A program made the position numbers and the translations under genes. From a virus, in IMG/VR virus record IMGVR_UViG_3300032560_000042, positions 1 to 42,973 of that record: a DNA stretch of 42,973 bases; one strand, given 5' to 3'. The notes beneath the pieces are model-generated. The model did no database searches and was not told where the DNA came from. It worked only from the letters and a program-made list of their open reading frames with translations. Below are positions 8,394 to 14,045 of this stretch, piece by piece. Position 1 is the stretch's first letter, and each line of letters begins with the position of its first letter.

Positions 8394-8546
8394 GACCGCC
8401 TTTTAGGGTCATTCAGGCGAGCCATAGAGCCATGCTTCCCATTTTTATGAGCCTTGATACACAAGCAAGGCACTTCTCAGCTATATCAATCGCCTTGAAA
8501 GCCTTATTCTATATAGGGGTCAAAAATAATTAAAAAAAAGTTGTGC

Positions 8547-8575
8547 AAGTCAAGTTTTTTGGATTATCATTTAAT
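8547..8575 (+). promoter_or_regulatory. Candidate early promoter
   Basis: AAGTCA, a 17-base spacer and TTTAAT, about 50 bases before the first early gene. The -10 matches the sigma-70 consensus in five of six positions; the -35 matches in three. A/T-rich DNA surrounds it. Only moderately supported. Confidence 0.3.
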
Positions 8576-8608
8576 CTCATTCACTAGATGAATGAATAAA
8601 CAAACCAC

Positions 8609-8618
8609 CTACTAGGAG
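8609..8618 (+). promoter_or_regulatory. Leader/RBS motif variant CTACTAGGAG
   Basis: Five bases before ATG 8624. It is a one-base variant of the CTGCTAGGAG leader found at several other initiation sites in the window. The core AGGAG is a Shine-Dalgarno sequence; the extra CTnCT is not needed for ribosome binding. Confidence 0.6.
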
Positions 8619-8623
8619 CAGAT

Positions 8624-8875
8624 ATGCAAACACTACAAGACACAATCGCTATATGGGATAAGCAGATAGACGAGGAGCAGATGATTGGGTTTGTTCGTCT
8701 TCATGCCAATACAAACTACAACAAAGGTTGGGATGCAATCGTGGAAGCATGGACAGATGGAGACATCCTTGAGTATCTATCTGAATCCAAGTTCGATATG
8801 GCTAAGACACTGGAAGCCATACAGGAATGGATCGATTTACGGGCTGAGATGGAAGAGAACACAAGATTCGAGTAA
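8624..8875 (+). CDS. Early protein, 83 aa, unknown
   Basis: First gene of the rightward early block. MQTLQDTIAIWDKQIDEEQM begins a predicted helical, acidic protein with a GFVRLHANTNYNKGWDAIVE segment and a C-terminal helix. There is no recognised domain or membrane segment. A strong ribosome-binding site (TAGGAG) precedes the ATG. Early-position acidic small proteins of phages often modify host functions; nothing in this sequence identifies a target. Confidence 0.8.
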   Translation: MQTLQDTIAIWDKQIDEEQMIGFVRLHANTNYNKGWDAIVEAWTDGDILEYLSESKFDMAKTLEAIQEWIDLRAEMEENTRFE

Positions 8876-8883
8876 TACCTACT

Positions 8884-8904
8884 AACCCATGCACTGCGTG
8901 GGTT
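8884..8904 (+). terminator. Hairpin after first early gene, weak terminator or processing site
   Basis: Arms AACCCATGC (8884-8892) and GCGTGGGTT (8896-8904) pair over nine bases with one G-U and a three-base loop. Only a short T stretch follows, so termination would be partial at best. It lies between the first and second early genes. Confidence 0.35.
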
Positions 8905-8907
8905 TGT

Positions 8908-8929
8908 GGATTATCACTTGATAGTCATA
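8908..8929 (+). repeat. Direct repeat of GGATTATCAYTTRAT promoter-region element
   Basis: GGATTATCACTTGAT here matches GGATTATCATTTAAT at 8561-8575, and the following CAT is also shared. Both copies lie 25-65 bases before an early gene, so this may be a second early promoter region. The link is by sequence likeness only. Confidence 0.35.
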
Positions 8930-8935
8930 ACCAAA

Positions 8936-8945
8936 CTGCTAGGAG
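8936..8945 (+). promoter_or_regulatory. Leader/RBS motif CTGCTAGGAG
   Basis: Six bases before the TTG start at 8952, preceded by AAA. Exact copy of the ten-base leader. With a TTG start the strong AGGAG site decides where translation begins. Confidence 0.65.
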
Positions 8946-8951
8946 TTCAAA

Positions 8952-9137
8952 TTGAAAAAAGTATTCATCATCGAAGTTCGGTCATGCGATGGTTCGGACA
9001 AGCTAATCAAGAGCCATGTATGCAGTGGTATCCGTTCAGCTAAACAGAAATTTAAAGAAGCCTTAATGATTGCCAGTCGTTTAAATATGTATGTTCGGTC
9101 ATGCGATGAGCATGGTTCATCAGTTGAAATTTATTAA
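8952..9137 (+). CDS. Early protein, 61 aa, unknown (TTG start)
   Basis: Reads MKKVFIIEVRSCDGSDKLIK followed by a helix with AKQKFKEALMIASRLNMYVR. A short beta strand, then a helix, then a strand resembles the small MPKY proteins later in the block. RSCD occurs twice (residues 10-13 and 49-52). The start is TTG, placed by the CTGCTAGGAG leader six bases upstream. No function is recognised. Confidence 0.7.
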   Translation: MKKVFIIEVRSCDGSDKLIKSHVCSGIRSAKQKFKEALMIASRLNMYVRSCDEHGSSVEIY

Positions 9138-9142
9138 GGAGT

Positions 9143-9505
9143 ATGAAATTGGACACACAAACTAAAACAATCGACTTATCCCAGTTCTATGGCACTGAGT
9201 CGTATCACCGCACTAACCTGTTTACACCTAAGTTGGTTCACACTGATGGGGTTCAATACTTTGCCGATCAAGGTGGTTGCTACTGGTTCTTGGATATCGT
9301 TGCCAGTGAATACTATCCACTGTTAGCTAAAGAGCCACTGCTCTCCATCCAGTTAGCCGTTGAGGATGGGAAAGCAGATATCTGCGTGGAAGACGGGGAT
9401 TGCAACATCATCAAGCAAAAGCATATTGCCCTAACCGATTGCCCTGATGGGATGTATCGGTTCTTCCTTACGGACAATGTTTTGATGCTTACTTCGGAGT
9501 ATTGA
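9143..9505 (+). CDS. DUF6876-like phage protein, 120 aa
   Basis: The central part QFYGTESYHRTNLFTPKLVH followed by TDGVQYFADQGGCYWFLDIV matches the pattern of the DUF6876 family as I remember it: a conserved TDG-V-Y-A start and a G-YW-(L/F)-DI core. The family is widespread on phages and plasmids and its function is unknown. AAGGAG lies close before the ATG. It is followed directly by the next gene, with the start three bases after the stop. Confidence 0.75.
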   Translation: MKLDTQTKTIDLSQFYGTESYHRTNLFTPKLVHTDGVQYFADQGGCYWFLDIVASEYYPLLAKEPLLSIQLAVEDGKADICVEDGDCNIIKQKHIALTDCPDGMYRFFLTDNVLMLTSEY

Positions 9506-9507
9506 TT

Positions 9508-9807
9508 ATGGCGGACTTGATTGACACTATGACAGTCAAGTCTCCCCTATTTCTTGAGGGAAGTTGGGGAGAGCGAGACATTGGCACACATGAATCCACG
9601 CTGGAGTTGTATTTCAACAAGGACAACACTGGGTTTATCGAATGGGATATTCCTGATGTTGCCTTTGAATACATTGGTCTTTGGTTCGATATCGACAAAG
9701 ATGGAAAACGCTCCCTATCTGAATACGATGGGGTTATGAGTCTCAATGACCATGCAATAGCACTGCTCCGCAAAAACGGAGTTGAAGTAGGAAAGGACTT
9801 CGAATAA
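9508..9807 (+). CDS. Early protein, 99 aa, unknown, acidic
   Basis: The ATG at 9508 (MADLIDTMTVKSPL) is preferred to an in-frame TTG at 9502. The chain has WGERDIGTHESTLELYFNKD, then WDIPDVAFEYIGLWFDIDKD, and a C-terminal helix. DIDKDGKRSLSEYDG resembles an EF-hand loop (D-x-D-x-D/G and a later acidic residue), but a single loop is weak evidence of calcium binding. The stop overlaps the next start by one base. Confidence 0.75.
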   Translation: MADLIDTMTVKSPLFLEGSWGERDIGTHESTLELYFNKDNTGFIEWDIPDVAFEYIGLWFDIDKDGKRSLSEYDGVMSLNDHAIALLRKNGVEVGKDFE

Positions 9808-9989
9808 TGGATGCCATCATCTACAACACTGAGTTGGAGGTGGTGGCAGTTCATCGCCTACTTACTTTCATTGAAGCCTGTGAATGGGTCGAGCAGTATC
9901 TCGGTTGGCATGGTCTTGCTCGTATCAAAACTAAAGTTGACCACACCCGTAAAACAATCAAAGTCTTAGCTAAAAAGGAGTTTGCATAA
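9807..9989 (+). CDS. Early protein, 60 aa, unknown
   Basis: Reads MDAIIYNTELEVVAVHRLLT and ends in KTIKVLAKKEFA. A strand, a helix (FIEACEWVEQYLGW) and a basic strand suggest a small alpha-beta fold. No family is recognised. The start overlaps the previous stop (TAATG), and the same TAATG junction leads into the next gene. Confidence 0.7.
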   Translation: MDAIIYNTELEVVAVHRLLTFIEACEWVEQYLGWHGLARIKTKVDHTRKTIKVLAKKEFA

Positions 9990-10105
9990 TGTTTAAAGAT
10001 CAAGAATGGATCATCAACGCAATACTGGTCGTTGCATGGGCATATATCGCCTTGTATGTATTTCCACAAGCAATTTACCTATTCATTAAGACTGGAGGGT
10101 TCTGA
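9989..10105 (+). CDS. Single-pass membrane protein, 38 aa
   Basis: An ORF of 38 codons with ATG at 9989 and AGGAG eight bases upstream. After MFKDQEWIINAI comes one hydrophobic stretch (LVVAWAYIALYVFPQAIYLF), then IKTGGF. Both ends use one-base overlaps (TAATG into it, TGATG out of it), so it fits the gene train precisely. A host-membrane protein is likely; the purpose is unknown. Confidence 0.7.
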   Translation: MFKDQEWIINAILVVAWAYIALYVFPQAIYLFIKTGGF

Positions 10106-10329
10106 TGCACGAGCACGAGGGTTATGTATGGGATGAATACGATGCTCAAGGTATTTTTCTATGCCGAGTATGCGATGGATGCGTGGAAGAGAAGTTGAGC
10201 AAATACCGCCCTGAGATCCTTTCAGGGTATTCACAAAACGATGTAGATGAGCCAATAGAGCCTGATGATGAGTTTCCTAGTGAACGCTACATCTTGGCTG
10301 AGAGCAATAGTCGCAACAATCAATTTTAA
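10105..10329 (+). CDS. Conserved small phage protein with CxxC, 74 aa
   Basis: Starts MHEHEGYVWDEYDAQGIFLC. The core LCRVCDGCVEEKLSKYRPEI followed by LSGYSQNDVDEPIEPDDE is a pattern common among phage small proteins of unknown role. The CRVCDGC cluster could bind zinc, though only three cysteines are present. It starts on the previous stop (TGATG), and AAGGAG for the next gene lies just after its stop. Confidence 0.8.
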   Translation: MHEHEGYVWDEYDAQGIFLCRVCDGCVEEKLSKYRPEILSGYSQNDVDEPIEPDDEFPSERYILAESNSRNNQF

Positions 10330-10340
10330 GGAGCAATAAC

Positions 10341-10913
10341 ATGGGATGGACTGGGACACAATGCTTTTTCAAAATCAGTCGCAAAGACTTTTTGATCAAA
10401 GAATTTACGCAAGAAAACGATACCCACAAATGGTGGCTAACCAATATTTCAATGCGTGGTAACACCGCATATTGCATTAGTTGGCAAGAGGAGAAAGCCA
10501 CTGGGATCAAACACCATGAGGGCATGGTTATCCTGACGGAGAAACGCAGAGAAGATCCTGATTGGATCTATTACAAGAATATGGGGGAGACTGTATTGCC
10601 CTATTACTTTGACGCTCCTAAGAGCCTTATCACGACTCTAAACGCACTAGGAGAGCCATACAACGATAACGCTAAACAATGGCGGGAGCGATGCTTGGAA
10701 AATGCCAGTGTCAAGAAGCCAAAGTTGAAGTTTGGGGATGTTGTGAAGTTTGCCCATCCGATGTCATTCTCATTCTCGACTGGGAGGGTTGAAGAGGACA
10801 CCTTTACCTATGTTGAATACGGGACAAAGAGAAATGTATTTAAAACCCGTCAAGGGCATCTTTGCCGTATATCAAAATTAACCAATAGGGAATTTACAGT
10901 TCTATCAAACTGA
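10341..10913 (+). CDS. DUF6927-like phage protein, 190 aa
   Basis: Opens with MGWTGTQCFF, resembling the MGWT start typical of the DUF6927 family as I recall it, and continues with WWLTNISMRGNTAYCISWQE. The second half (KFGDVVKFAHPMSFSFSTGR onwards) looks like a small beta domain. No catalytic residues are evident. It is the largest protein of the early block. An inverted-repeat element follows its stop. The family assignment is from memory of the N-terminus and is not certain. Confidence 0.7.
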   Translation: MGWTGTQCFFKISRKDFLIKEFTQENDTHKWWLTNISMRGNTAYCISWQEEKATGIKHHEGMVILTEKRREDPDWIYYKNMGETVLPYYFDAPKSLITTLNALGEPYNDNAKQWRERCLENASVKKPKLKFGDVVKFAHPMSFSFSTGRVEEDTFTYVEYGTKRNVFKTRQGHLCRISKLTNREFTVLSN

Positions 10914-10934
10914 TGAGCCAAGAGTAATGGCGAA

Positions 10935-10990
10935 ACAAGTAAGTATGAGACCGCAAAGTCGTATGACGAGACCGCAAATTACTTACTTGT
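10935..10990 (+). repeat. Intergenic inverted repeat enclosing two GAGACCGCAAA direct repeats
   Basis: ACAAGTAAGTA (10935-10945) and TACTTACTTGT (10980-10990) are perfect 11-base inverted arms. Between them GAGACCGCAAA occurs twice (10947-10957 and 10968-10978). No open frame covers the segment, and the leader motif follows 10 bases later. It could be an RNA regulatory element, an RNA processing site or a protein-binding array. No T stretch suited to termination is visible beyond TGTCTTTG. Confidence 0.6.
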
Positions 10991-11000
10991 CTTTGATTAA

Positions 11001-11010
11001 CTGCTAGGAG
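11001..11010 (+). promoter_or_regulatory. Leader/RBS motif CTGCTAGGAG
   Basis: Six bases before ATG 11017. The 15 bases GATTAACTGCTAGGA are identical to those at the leader of the minus-strand gene starting at 23653. Confidence 0.65.
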
Positions 11011-11016
11011 AATTAA

Positions 11017-11196
11017 ATGATTAAAAATGTTATTGCAAAGTGTATTGACCGCACAAGTTCTGATGAATATGTAGAGCATAAGGTCGAATGGGATGTTGAA
11101 GACAATGGTTCTTCTGAACATAAATTTCAGTTTGTCTCTGCTACTGATCCACTAAATGCCATCAAATCTGTATTTGGCACTATCCATCCATTATAA
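11017..11196 (+). CDS. Early protein, 59 aa, unknown
   Basis: Reads MIKNVIAKCIDRTSSDEYVE, then WDVEDNGSSEHKFQFVSATD and a short C-terminal helix. A beta-rich start and a final helix give the same outline as the MPKY group. It begins a new sub-block after the inverted repeat, with an exact CTGCTAGGAG leader. Its stop is followed by AAGGAG for the next gene. Confidence 0.75.
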   Translation: MIKNVIAKCIDRTSSDEYVEHKVEWDVEDNGSSEHKFQFVSATDPLNAIKSVFGTIHPL

Positions 11197-11206
11197 GGAG
11201 ATTGAC

Positions 11207-11353
11207 ATGGGTTTAGATATGTATTTATCTGCAAAACGCTATTTGTGGAATAAGACTGATGATGTAATTGCCGAAAAAGTTGGCGAGGAGGGTCTTGACC
11301 GAGTGTTGGCATTACCTGACGAGTATTCATTCCACTATCAATCGAGTTGGTAA
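11207..11353 (+). CDS. Short MGLDMYL-family protein, 48 aa, probably truncated
   Basis: Begins MGLDMYLSAKRYLWNKTDDV, the hallmark N-terminus of a widespread phage and bacterial family of unknown function whose members are, from memory, usually over 100 residues. Here the frame stops after 48 codons (ending YSFHYQSSW). The remaining part of the family is absent, so it is either a reduced version or a remnant. AAGGAG precedes the ATG, and the next gene has its own AAGGAG directly after the stop. Confidence 0.65.
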   Translation: MGLDMYLSAKRYLWNKTDDVIAEKVGEEGLDRVLALPDEYSFHYQSSW

Positions 11354-11363
11354 GGAGATAACC

Positions 11364-11654
11364 ATGCAAAACATATGCGAAGACGGATATCAGGGCAATC
11401 ACGATCCAGTATTAGATGAGTTTGGATTAGATGCTTACGAGCAGATTCAGATGAATTATGAGTCTCTTGACAATGGATCAGTGGTTGTCAATTTTGATGT
11501 ATGGGACACCGAGAATGACCAAGTTGTAAAGCAAGGGGGTTATGTCATGGTGCGTAAAGACGAAGACGACAAAGTGTTTGCCGTTGTCGTTATTGATGCC
11601 AATGGCGATAAGGTTGCAGAGGTTCATTTGCCATTTAACTTTTTGGAGTGCTGA
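11364..11654 (+). CDS. Early protein, 96 aa, acidic, unknown
   Basis: ATG at 11364 with AAGGAG eight bases upstream; an upstream in-frame start would overlap the previous gene and lacks such a site. MQNICEDGYQGNHDPVLDEF leads into a beta-rich half (GSVVVNFDVWDTENDQVVKQ, GYVMVRKDEDDKVFAVVVID). Strongly acidic; possibly a DNA-mimic-like surface, but that is speculation. No recognised domain. Confidence 0.7.
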   Translation: MQNICEDGYQGNHDPVLDEFGLDAYEQIQMNYESLDNGSVVVNFDVWDTENDQVVKQGGYVMVRKDEDDKVFAVVVIDANGDKVAEVHLPFNFLEC

Positions 11655-11656
11655 TT

Positions 11657-11908
11657 ATGAAAGATATCAAAGATTACGACAAATATTGGAATGATGAGGC
11701 CAAGAAACTATTGCTTCACAAACGCATTGTCAATGTTCGGTATTTAACGCAACAAGAGACTGAAGACATGGGTTGGCATGAAAGGGTTGTTGCCTTTCAA
11801 ACGCATGACGGATTGTGGTTTTTCCCCAGTTGTGATGATGAGGGAAACAGTGGGGGTGCGTTGTTTACTTCTGATGAAAAACAAAGTTGTTTACCAGTGA
11901 TGAGGTAA
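11657..11908 (+). CDS. Conserved small phage protein, 83 aa
   Basis: MKDIKDYDKYWNDEAKKLLL is followed by KRIVNVRYLTQQETEDMGWH and the end WFFPSCDDEGNSGGALFTSD. The RRIV-VRYL-EE-MGW and SDDEGN-GGAL signature is one I recognise from many phage and bacterial hypothetical proteins; it has no known function. ATG at 11657 is preferred to GTG at 11648 because of GGAG spacing. Confidence 0.75.
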   Translation: MKDIKDYDKYWNDEAKKLLLHKRIVNVRYLTQQETEDMGWHERVVAFQTHDGLWFFPSCDDEGNSGGALFTSDEKQSCLPVMR

Positions 11909-11910
11909 TC

Positions 11911-12096
11911 ATGCCTAAATACATTATCAGGGCTGAGACCAATGTGATGTATGAGAGGGTTATAGAAGCCACCAGTGAAGCCGATGCTTGGGAAAAGGGC
12001 AAAGCCCTACCTGAGTGCGACTTTCACTGTGTTGGCGAATATGACCATGTTGTCTACGATGTAGAACAAACCGATGACGATGAGGATATCGAATGA
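11911..12096 (+). CDS. MPKY-type small protein 1 (DpnD/PcfM-like outline), 61 aa
   Basis: MPKYIIRAETNVMYERVIEA followed by a helix and an acidic end. A first strand after MPKY, a second strand ending in EA, then a helix with alternating Ala is the layout of DpnD/PcfM-like phage proteins. Two more proteins with the same MPKY start occur at 12701 and 12861, so this looks like a small paralogous set. Its stop overlaps the next start (ATGA). Confidence 0.7.
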   Translation: MPKYIIRAETNVMYERVIEATSEADAWEKGKALPECDFHCVGEYDHVVYDVEQTDDDEDIE

Positions 12097-12305
12097 AAAA
12101 TGTTTACTTAGTTGAGACCAGTGAGACTTGTTTGGTTCACAAGCAATACTCCGTATGTGCTTACACGATGGAGCAAGCCAAAGACATTGTGTTGCGTGGT
12201 GATCTTTATGATGAATACGAGCAAATAGATCACTGGATTACCGATGATCTTGGAGTAAATGAAATAACCAATATCAAACATTCAAGAGTTGTGGAGGAAG
12301 ACTGA
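12093..12305 (+). CDS. Early protein, 70 aa, MPKY-like outline
   Basis: MKNVYLVETSETCLVHKQYS then VCAYTMEQAKDIVLRGDLYD and an end with a second strand. The strand-strand-helix layout and the helix AYTMEQAKDIV resemble the MPKY proteins, though the start differs. Overlaps the previous gene by four bases and the next by one (TGATG). Confidence 0.65.
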   Translation: MKNVYLVETSETCLVHKQYSVCAYTMEQAKDIVLRGDLYDEYEQIDHWITDDLGVNEITNIKHSRVVEED

Positions 12306-12523
12306 TGTTTGAAGTTCAACACTACACCCTGTGCGATGGTTGGATTAACTGTTGGTCGGAGGAGGATGAAAACGGAGTAATGATCCCCTCCATTTATAGG
12401 ACATATACCGAAGCCCTAGATGCCTTGAATGAATTTCTTGAAGATGAGTTGATGGAATTTAACGCTGGCAATATTGATTCGATGTATGAATTAGACGAGT
12501 TCAGAATAATGGAGATTTTTTAA
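12305..12523 (+). CDS. Conserved DGW-NCW family small protein, 72 aa
   Basis: MFEVQHYTLCDGWINCWSEE, a central YRTYTEALDALNEFLEDELM helix, and the end YELDEFRIMEI. The pattern DGW-NCW, a T-EA-A-L-F helix and a closing D-RI-E is a small family seen across phages and proteobacteria. Function unknown. One-base overlaps at both ends. Confidence 0.75.
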   Translation: MFEVQHYTLCDGWINCWSEEDENGVMIPSIYRTYTEALDALNEFLEDELMEFNAGNIDSMYELDEFRIMEIF

Positions 12524-12708
12524 TGCCTAAGAAAACATTGGAAGAAATTGAAGCAGAGATGAATAACATGGTTTTCCAATTAACGAAGCTATGCAAGATG
12601 GAGTATTACGACTGGCGATTAGAAGACAGGATGCACTATGGTCGGCTGATGGCTATGAAGCAAAGAAGATTGGCTGAACAACAACATAAGAGGACTGAAA
12701 ATGCCTAA
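12523..12708 (+). CDS. Small helical protein, 61 aa
   Basis: MPKKTLEEIEAEMNNMVFQL continues as one amphipathic helix, with a basic C-terminal half (KQRRLAEQQHKRTENA). Possibly a coiled coil or nucleic-acid-binding helix. Its last eight bases, ATGCCTAA, are also the first eight of the next gene. Confidence 0.7.
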   Translation: MPKKTLEEIEAEMNNMVFQLTKLCKMEYYDWRLEDRMHYGRLMAMKQRRLAEQQHKRTENA

Positions 12709-12868
12709 ATACGAAGTTAGCTATACATCATGGGTAACGATTGAAGTAGATGCCCATGATGATGACCAAGCCCTTTCTATGGCTGATGCCATTCTTGACA
12801 CCTTTACTGGTGCTGACTTTAGAGAATGTTGTGATTATCAAGGGATCAGGGAGGAATCAAATGCCTAA
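12701..12868 (+). CDS. MPKY-type small protein 2, 55 aa
   Basis: ATG at 12701 gives MPKYEVSYTSWVTIEVDAHD, then a helix (DDQALSMADAILDTF) and a short end. Same layout as the proteins starting at 11911 and 12861. It overlaps the previous gene by the eight bases ATGCCTAA, and the next gene starts with the identical eight-base overlap. Confidence 0.7.
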   Translation: MPKYEVSYTSWVTIEVDAHDDDQALSMADAILDTFTGADFRECCDYQGIREESNA

Positions 12869-13058
12869 ATATCGAGTATGCATAGCAAGAGAAGAGACTA
12901 CCCTTTGTTGGATAGATGTTAATTGCAAGACTAAAAGCAAAGCTGAAGATATTGCTTGGAAAATGTTTAACGAGGACTCTTCTATTTTGGAAAAGGGAGA
13001 GATGGTTCATGCCGATGAATACATTGACTATGTAACGGAGGTGCATGATGGACTATAA
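12861..13058 (+). CDS. MPKY-type small protein 3, 65 aa
   Basis: MPKYRVCIAREETTLCWIDV then a helix (KSKAEDIAWKMFNEDS) and a final strand (YIDYVTEVHDGL). ATG at 12861 is chosen because GGGAGG is well placed upstream and the MPKY start matches its paralogs; a longer upstream frame would run through the previous gene. The C-terminal acidic strand is like the DpnD/PcfM ending. Confidence 0.7.
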   Translation: MPKYRVCIAREETTLCWIDVNCKTKSKAEDIAWKMFNEDSSILEKGEMVHADEYIDYVTEVHDGL

Positions 13059-13227
13059 CCAGTTGAAAGACTTGGTTGGCGAGGACAATGCCATTTCAGT
13101 CTATGACTATTTCAATGACTTTACAGTCGATAACCTAATCCAGTTGGTGCTAGATGGCTACACACCTAGCCAGTTGTTGAATTTAGCCAAACAGTTAAGA
13201 GAGGATTTAGATGATGAAGATGCCTAA
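13048..13227 (+). CDS. Early protein, 59 aa, helical
   Basis: MDYNQLKDLVGEDNAISVYD then a helical part with YTPSQLLNLAKQLREDLDDE. ATG at 13048 suits the GGAGG spacing better than ATG 13045. A mostly helical, acidic protein of unknown role. Its end overlaps the next gene by 17 bases, and its stop is again within ATGCCTAA (13220-13227). Confidence 0.65.
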   Translation: MDYNQLKDLVGEDNAISVYDYFNDFTVDNLIQLVLDGYTPSQLLNLAKQLREDLDDEDA

Positions 13228-13453
13228 CATGAACCGCCTACACCGATTCAAGGAATTACTTTGGGAAAGGTATGACGATAGGATTCGAGACCAAGAGGAT
13301 TGGTTTTACAAGGGATGGGGATGGGAAATTAACTTTGTAGAAAACAATGACCAAAGCAGTTGTGTTGCTTATCGGATTAAAGATGGCACGACTGACTGGA
13401 GCGATTACATCATCCTTGAAAAGTATGTTAAAGAATGGAGGAAAGTGGTATGA
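13211..13453 (+). CDS. Early protein, 80 aa, unknown
   Basis: MMKMPNMNRLHRFKELLWER, then an aromatic-rich core (DWFYKGWGWEINFVENNDQS) and a C-terminal helix. Four in-frame ATG codons are clustered at 13211-13231; the first is best spaced from GAGG. No recognised domain. The stop overlaps the next start (ATGA). Confidence 0.65.
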   Translation: MMKMPNMNRLHRFKELLWERYDDRIRDQEDWFYKGWGWEINFVENNDQSSCVAYRIKDGTTDWSDYIILEKYVKEWRKVV

Positions 13454-13629
13454 ATAAATGGGAAGTAGTGCCATTTTTTGACTATGACGATTACTACCAA
13501 GTTGGTAGAACAGTCATGGTAGATGGAAAGTATAAATTTGAATCAAAAGGTATCAGGTATAGGGAAAAGTCTAAAGCTCAGAACCATGCCAATAAACTAA
13601 ATAAGGAGTTAGCAAATGAACCAAGCTGA
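13450..13629 (+). CDS. Early protein, 59 aa, unknown
   Basis: ATG at 13450 with GGAGG eight bases upstream gives MNKWEVVPFFDYDDYYQVGR, then KYKFESKGIRYREKSKAQNH and a basic C-terminal helix. A strand, a strand, and a helix that holds an EKSKAQNHANKLN repeat-processing-like segment; no family recognised. Overlaps both neighbours. Confidence 0.65.
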   Translation: MNKWEVVPFFDYDDYYQVGRTVMVDGKYKFESKGIRYREKSKAQNHANKLNKELANEPS

Positions 13630-13783
13630 TAAAGATGCAGAAAAGTGGATGGAAATGAATCAGAGAGTGCAATACCGCAACCTTATTAAAGCCAAAGAAC
13701 TAGGCGATCTTTACTATATCGACCAACATGGCACAGTCATTGTCCATGATCCGAAAGCAGAGAATGAATCTAAAGAACTGTAA
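13616..13783 (+). CDS. Early protein, 55 aa, unknown
   Basis: A 55-codon ORF with ATG 13616 preceded by AAGGAG. It reads MNQADKDAEKWMEMNQRVQY, a helix, then GDLYYIDQHGTVIVHDPKAE and an acidic end. A small helix-hairpin outline. It overlaps the end of the previous gene by 14 bases and probably the start of the sigma-like gene as well. Confidence 0.6.
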   Translation: MNQADKDAEKWMEMNQRVQYRNLIKAKELGDLYYIDQHGTVIVHDPKAENESKEL

Positions 13784-14045
13784 GGGGAAAGTGCCAGTCT
13801 TTGTAGGAGGTGATGCCCCTTACAAGCTGGTGGATTTTCCGACTAGGGAGCAATTTGACGAAATGTTTAAGCGTAACAATGTTGTTTTACGGGAGAAATA
13901 CTGGAATGTTTTGAAGATGCGTTCACAAGGGCATACACTTATAGAAGTAGGAGGAATGTATACCCTTACTCGTGAAAGGATCAGGCAGATTGAAGCTAAG
14001 TTTTTAAGGAAAGTAGCAGTTTCTTTAGAGACTGAGACGCTTTGA
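13764..14045 (+). CDS. Stand-alone sigma-70 region 4 protein, about 93 aa
   Basis: The C-terminal 50 residues follow sigma-70 region 4: LREKYWNVLKMRSQGHTLIE then VGGMYTLTRERIRQIEAKFL and RKVA. TRERIRQIEAKFLRK is nearly the bacterial consensus helix-turn-helix that reads the -35 element. Regions 2 and 3 are missing, so it cannot melt promoters alone. It may act with host RNA polymerase, for example by remodelling -35 recognition, or as an autonomous DNA-binding factor. The start is uncertain: ATG 13728, 13746 or 13764, or GTG 13791. It ends the early block and overlaps the convergent primase gene by 50 bases. Confidence 0.75.
   Translation: MNLKNCKGKVPVFVGGDAPYKLVDFPTREQFDEMFKRNNVVLREKYWNVLKMRSQGHTLIEVGGMYTLTRERIRQIEAKFLRKVAVSLETETL

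Larger units (their letters stand above)
8246..8623. promoter_or_regulatory. Divergent intergenic control region
   Basis: About 370 bases separate leftward packaging genes from rightward early genes. The region holds a 23-bp dyad (8371-8393), an A/T-rich stretch (8520-8580) suited to promoters in both directions, and the leader motif CTACTAGGAG just before the first early gene. A rightward promoter candidate is AAGTCA (8547-8552), a 17-base spacer and TTTAAT (8570-8575). The segment GGATTATCA at 8561-8569 recurs upstream of the next early gene at 8908. No open frame with a convincing start was found on either strand. Confidence 0.6.

Noticed and set aside
8255-8480. Minus-strand peptide frame MARLNDPKRR in the divergent region
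   Set aside because: 25 codons, no ribosome-binding site, and overlaps the dyad; likely chance.
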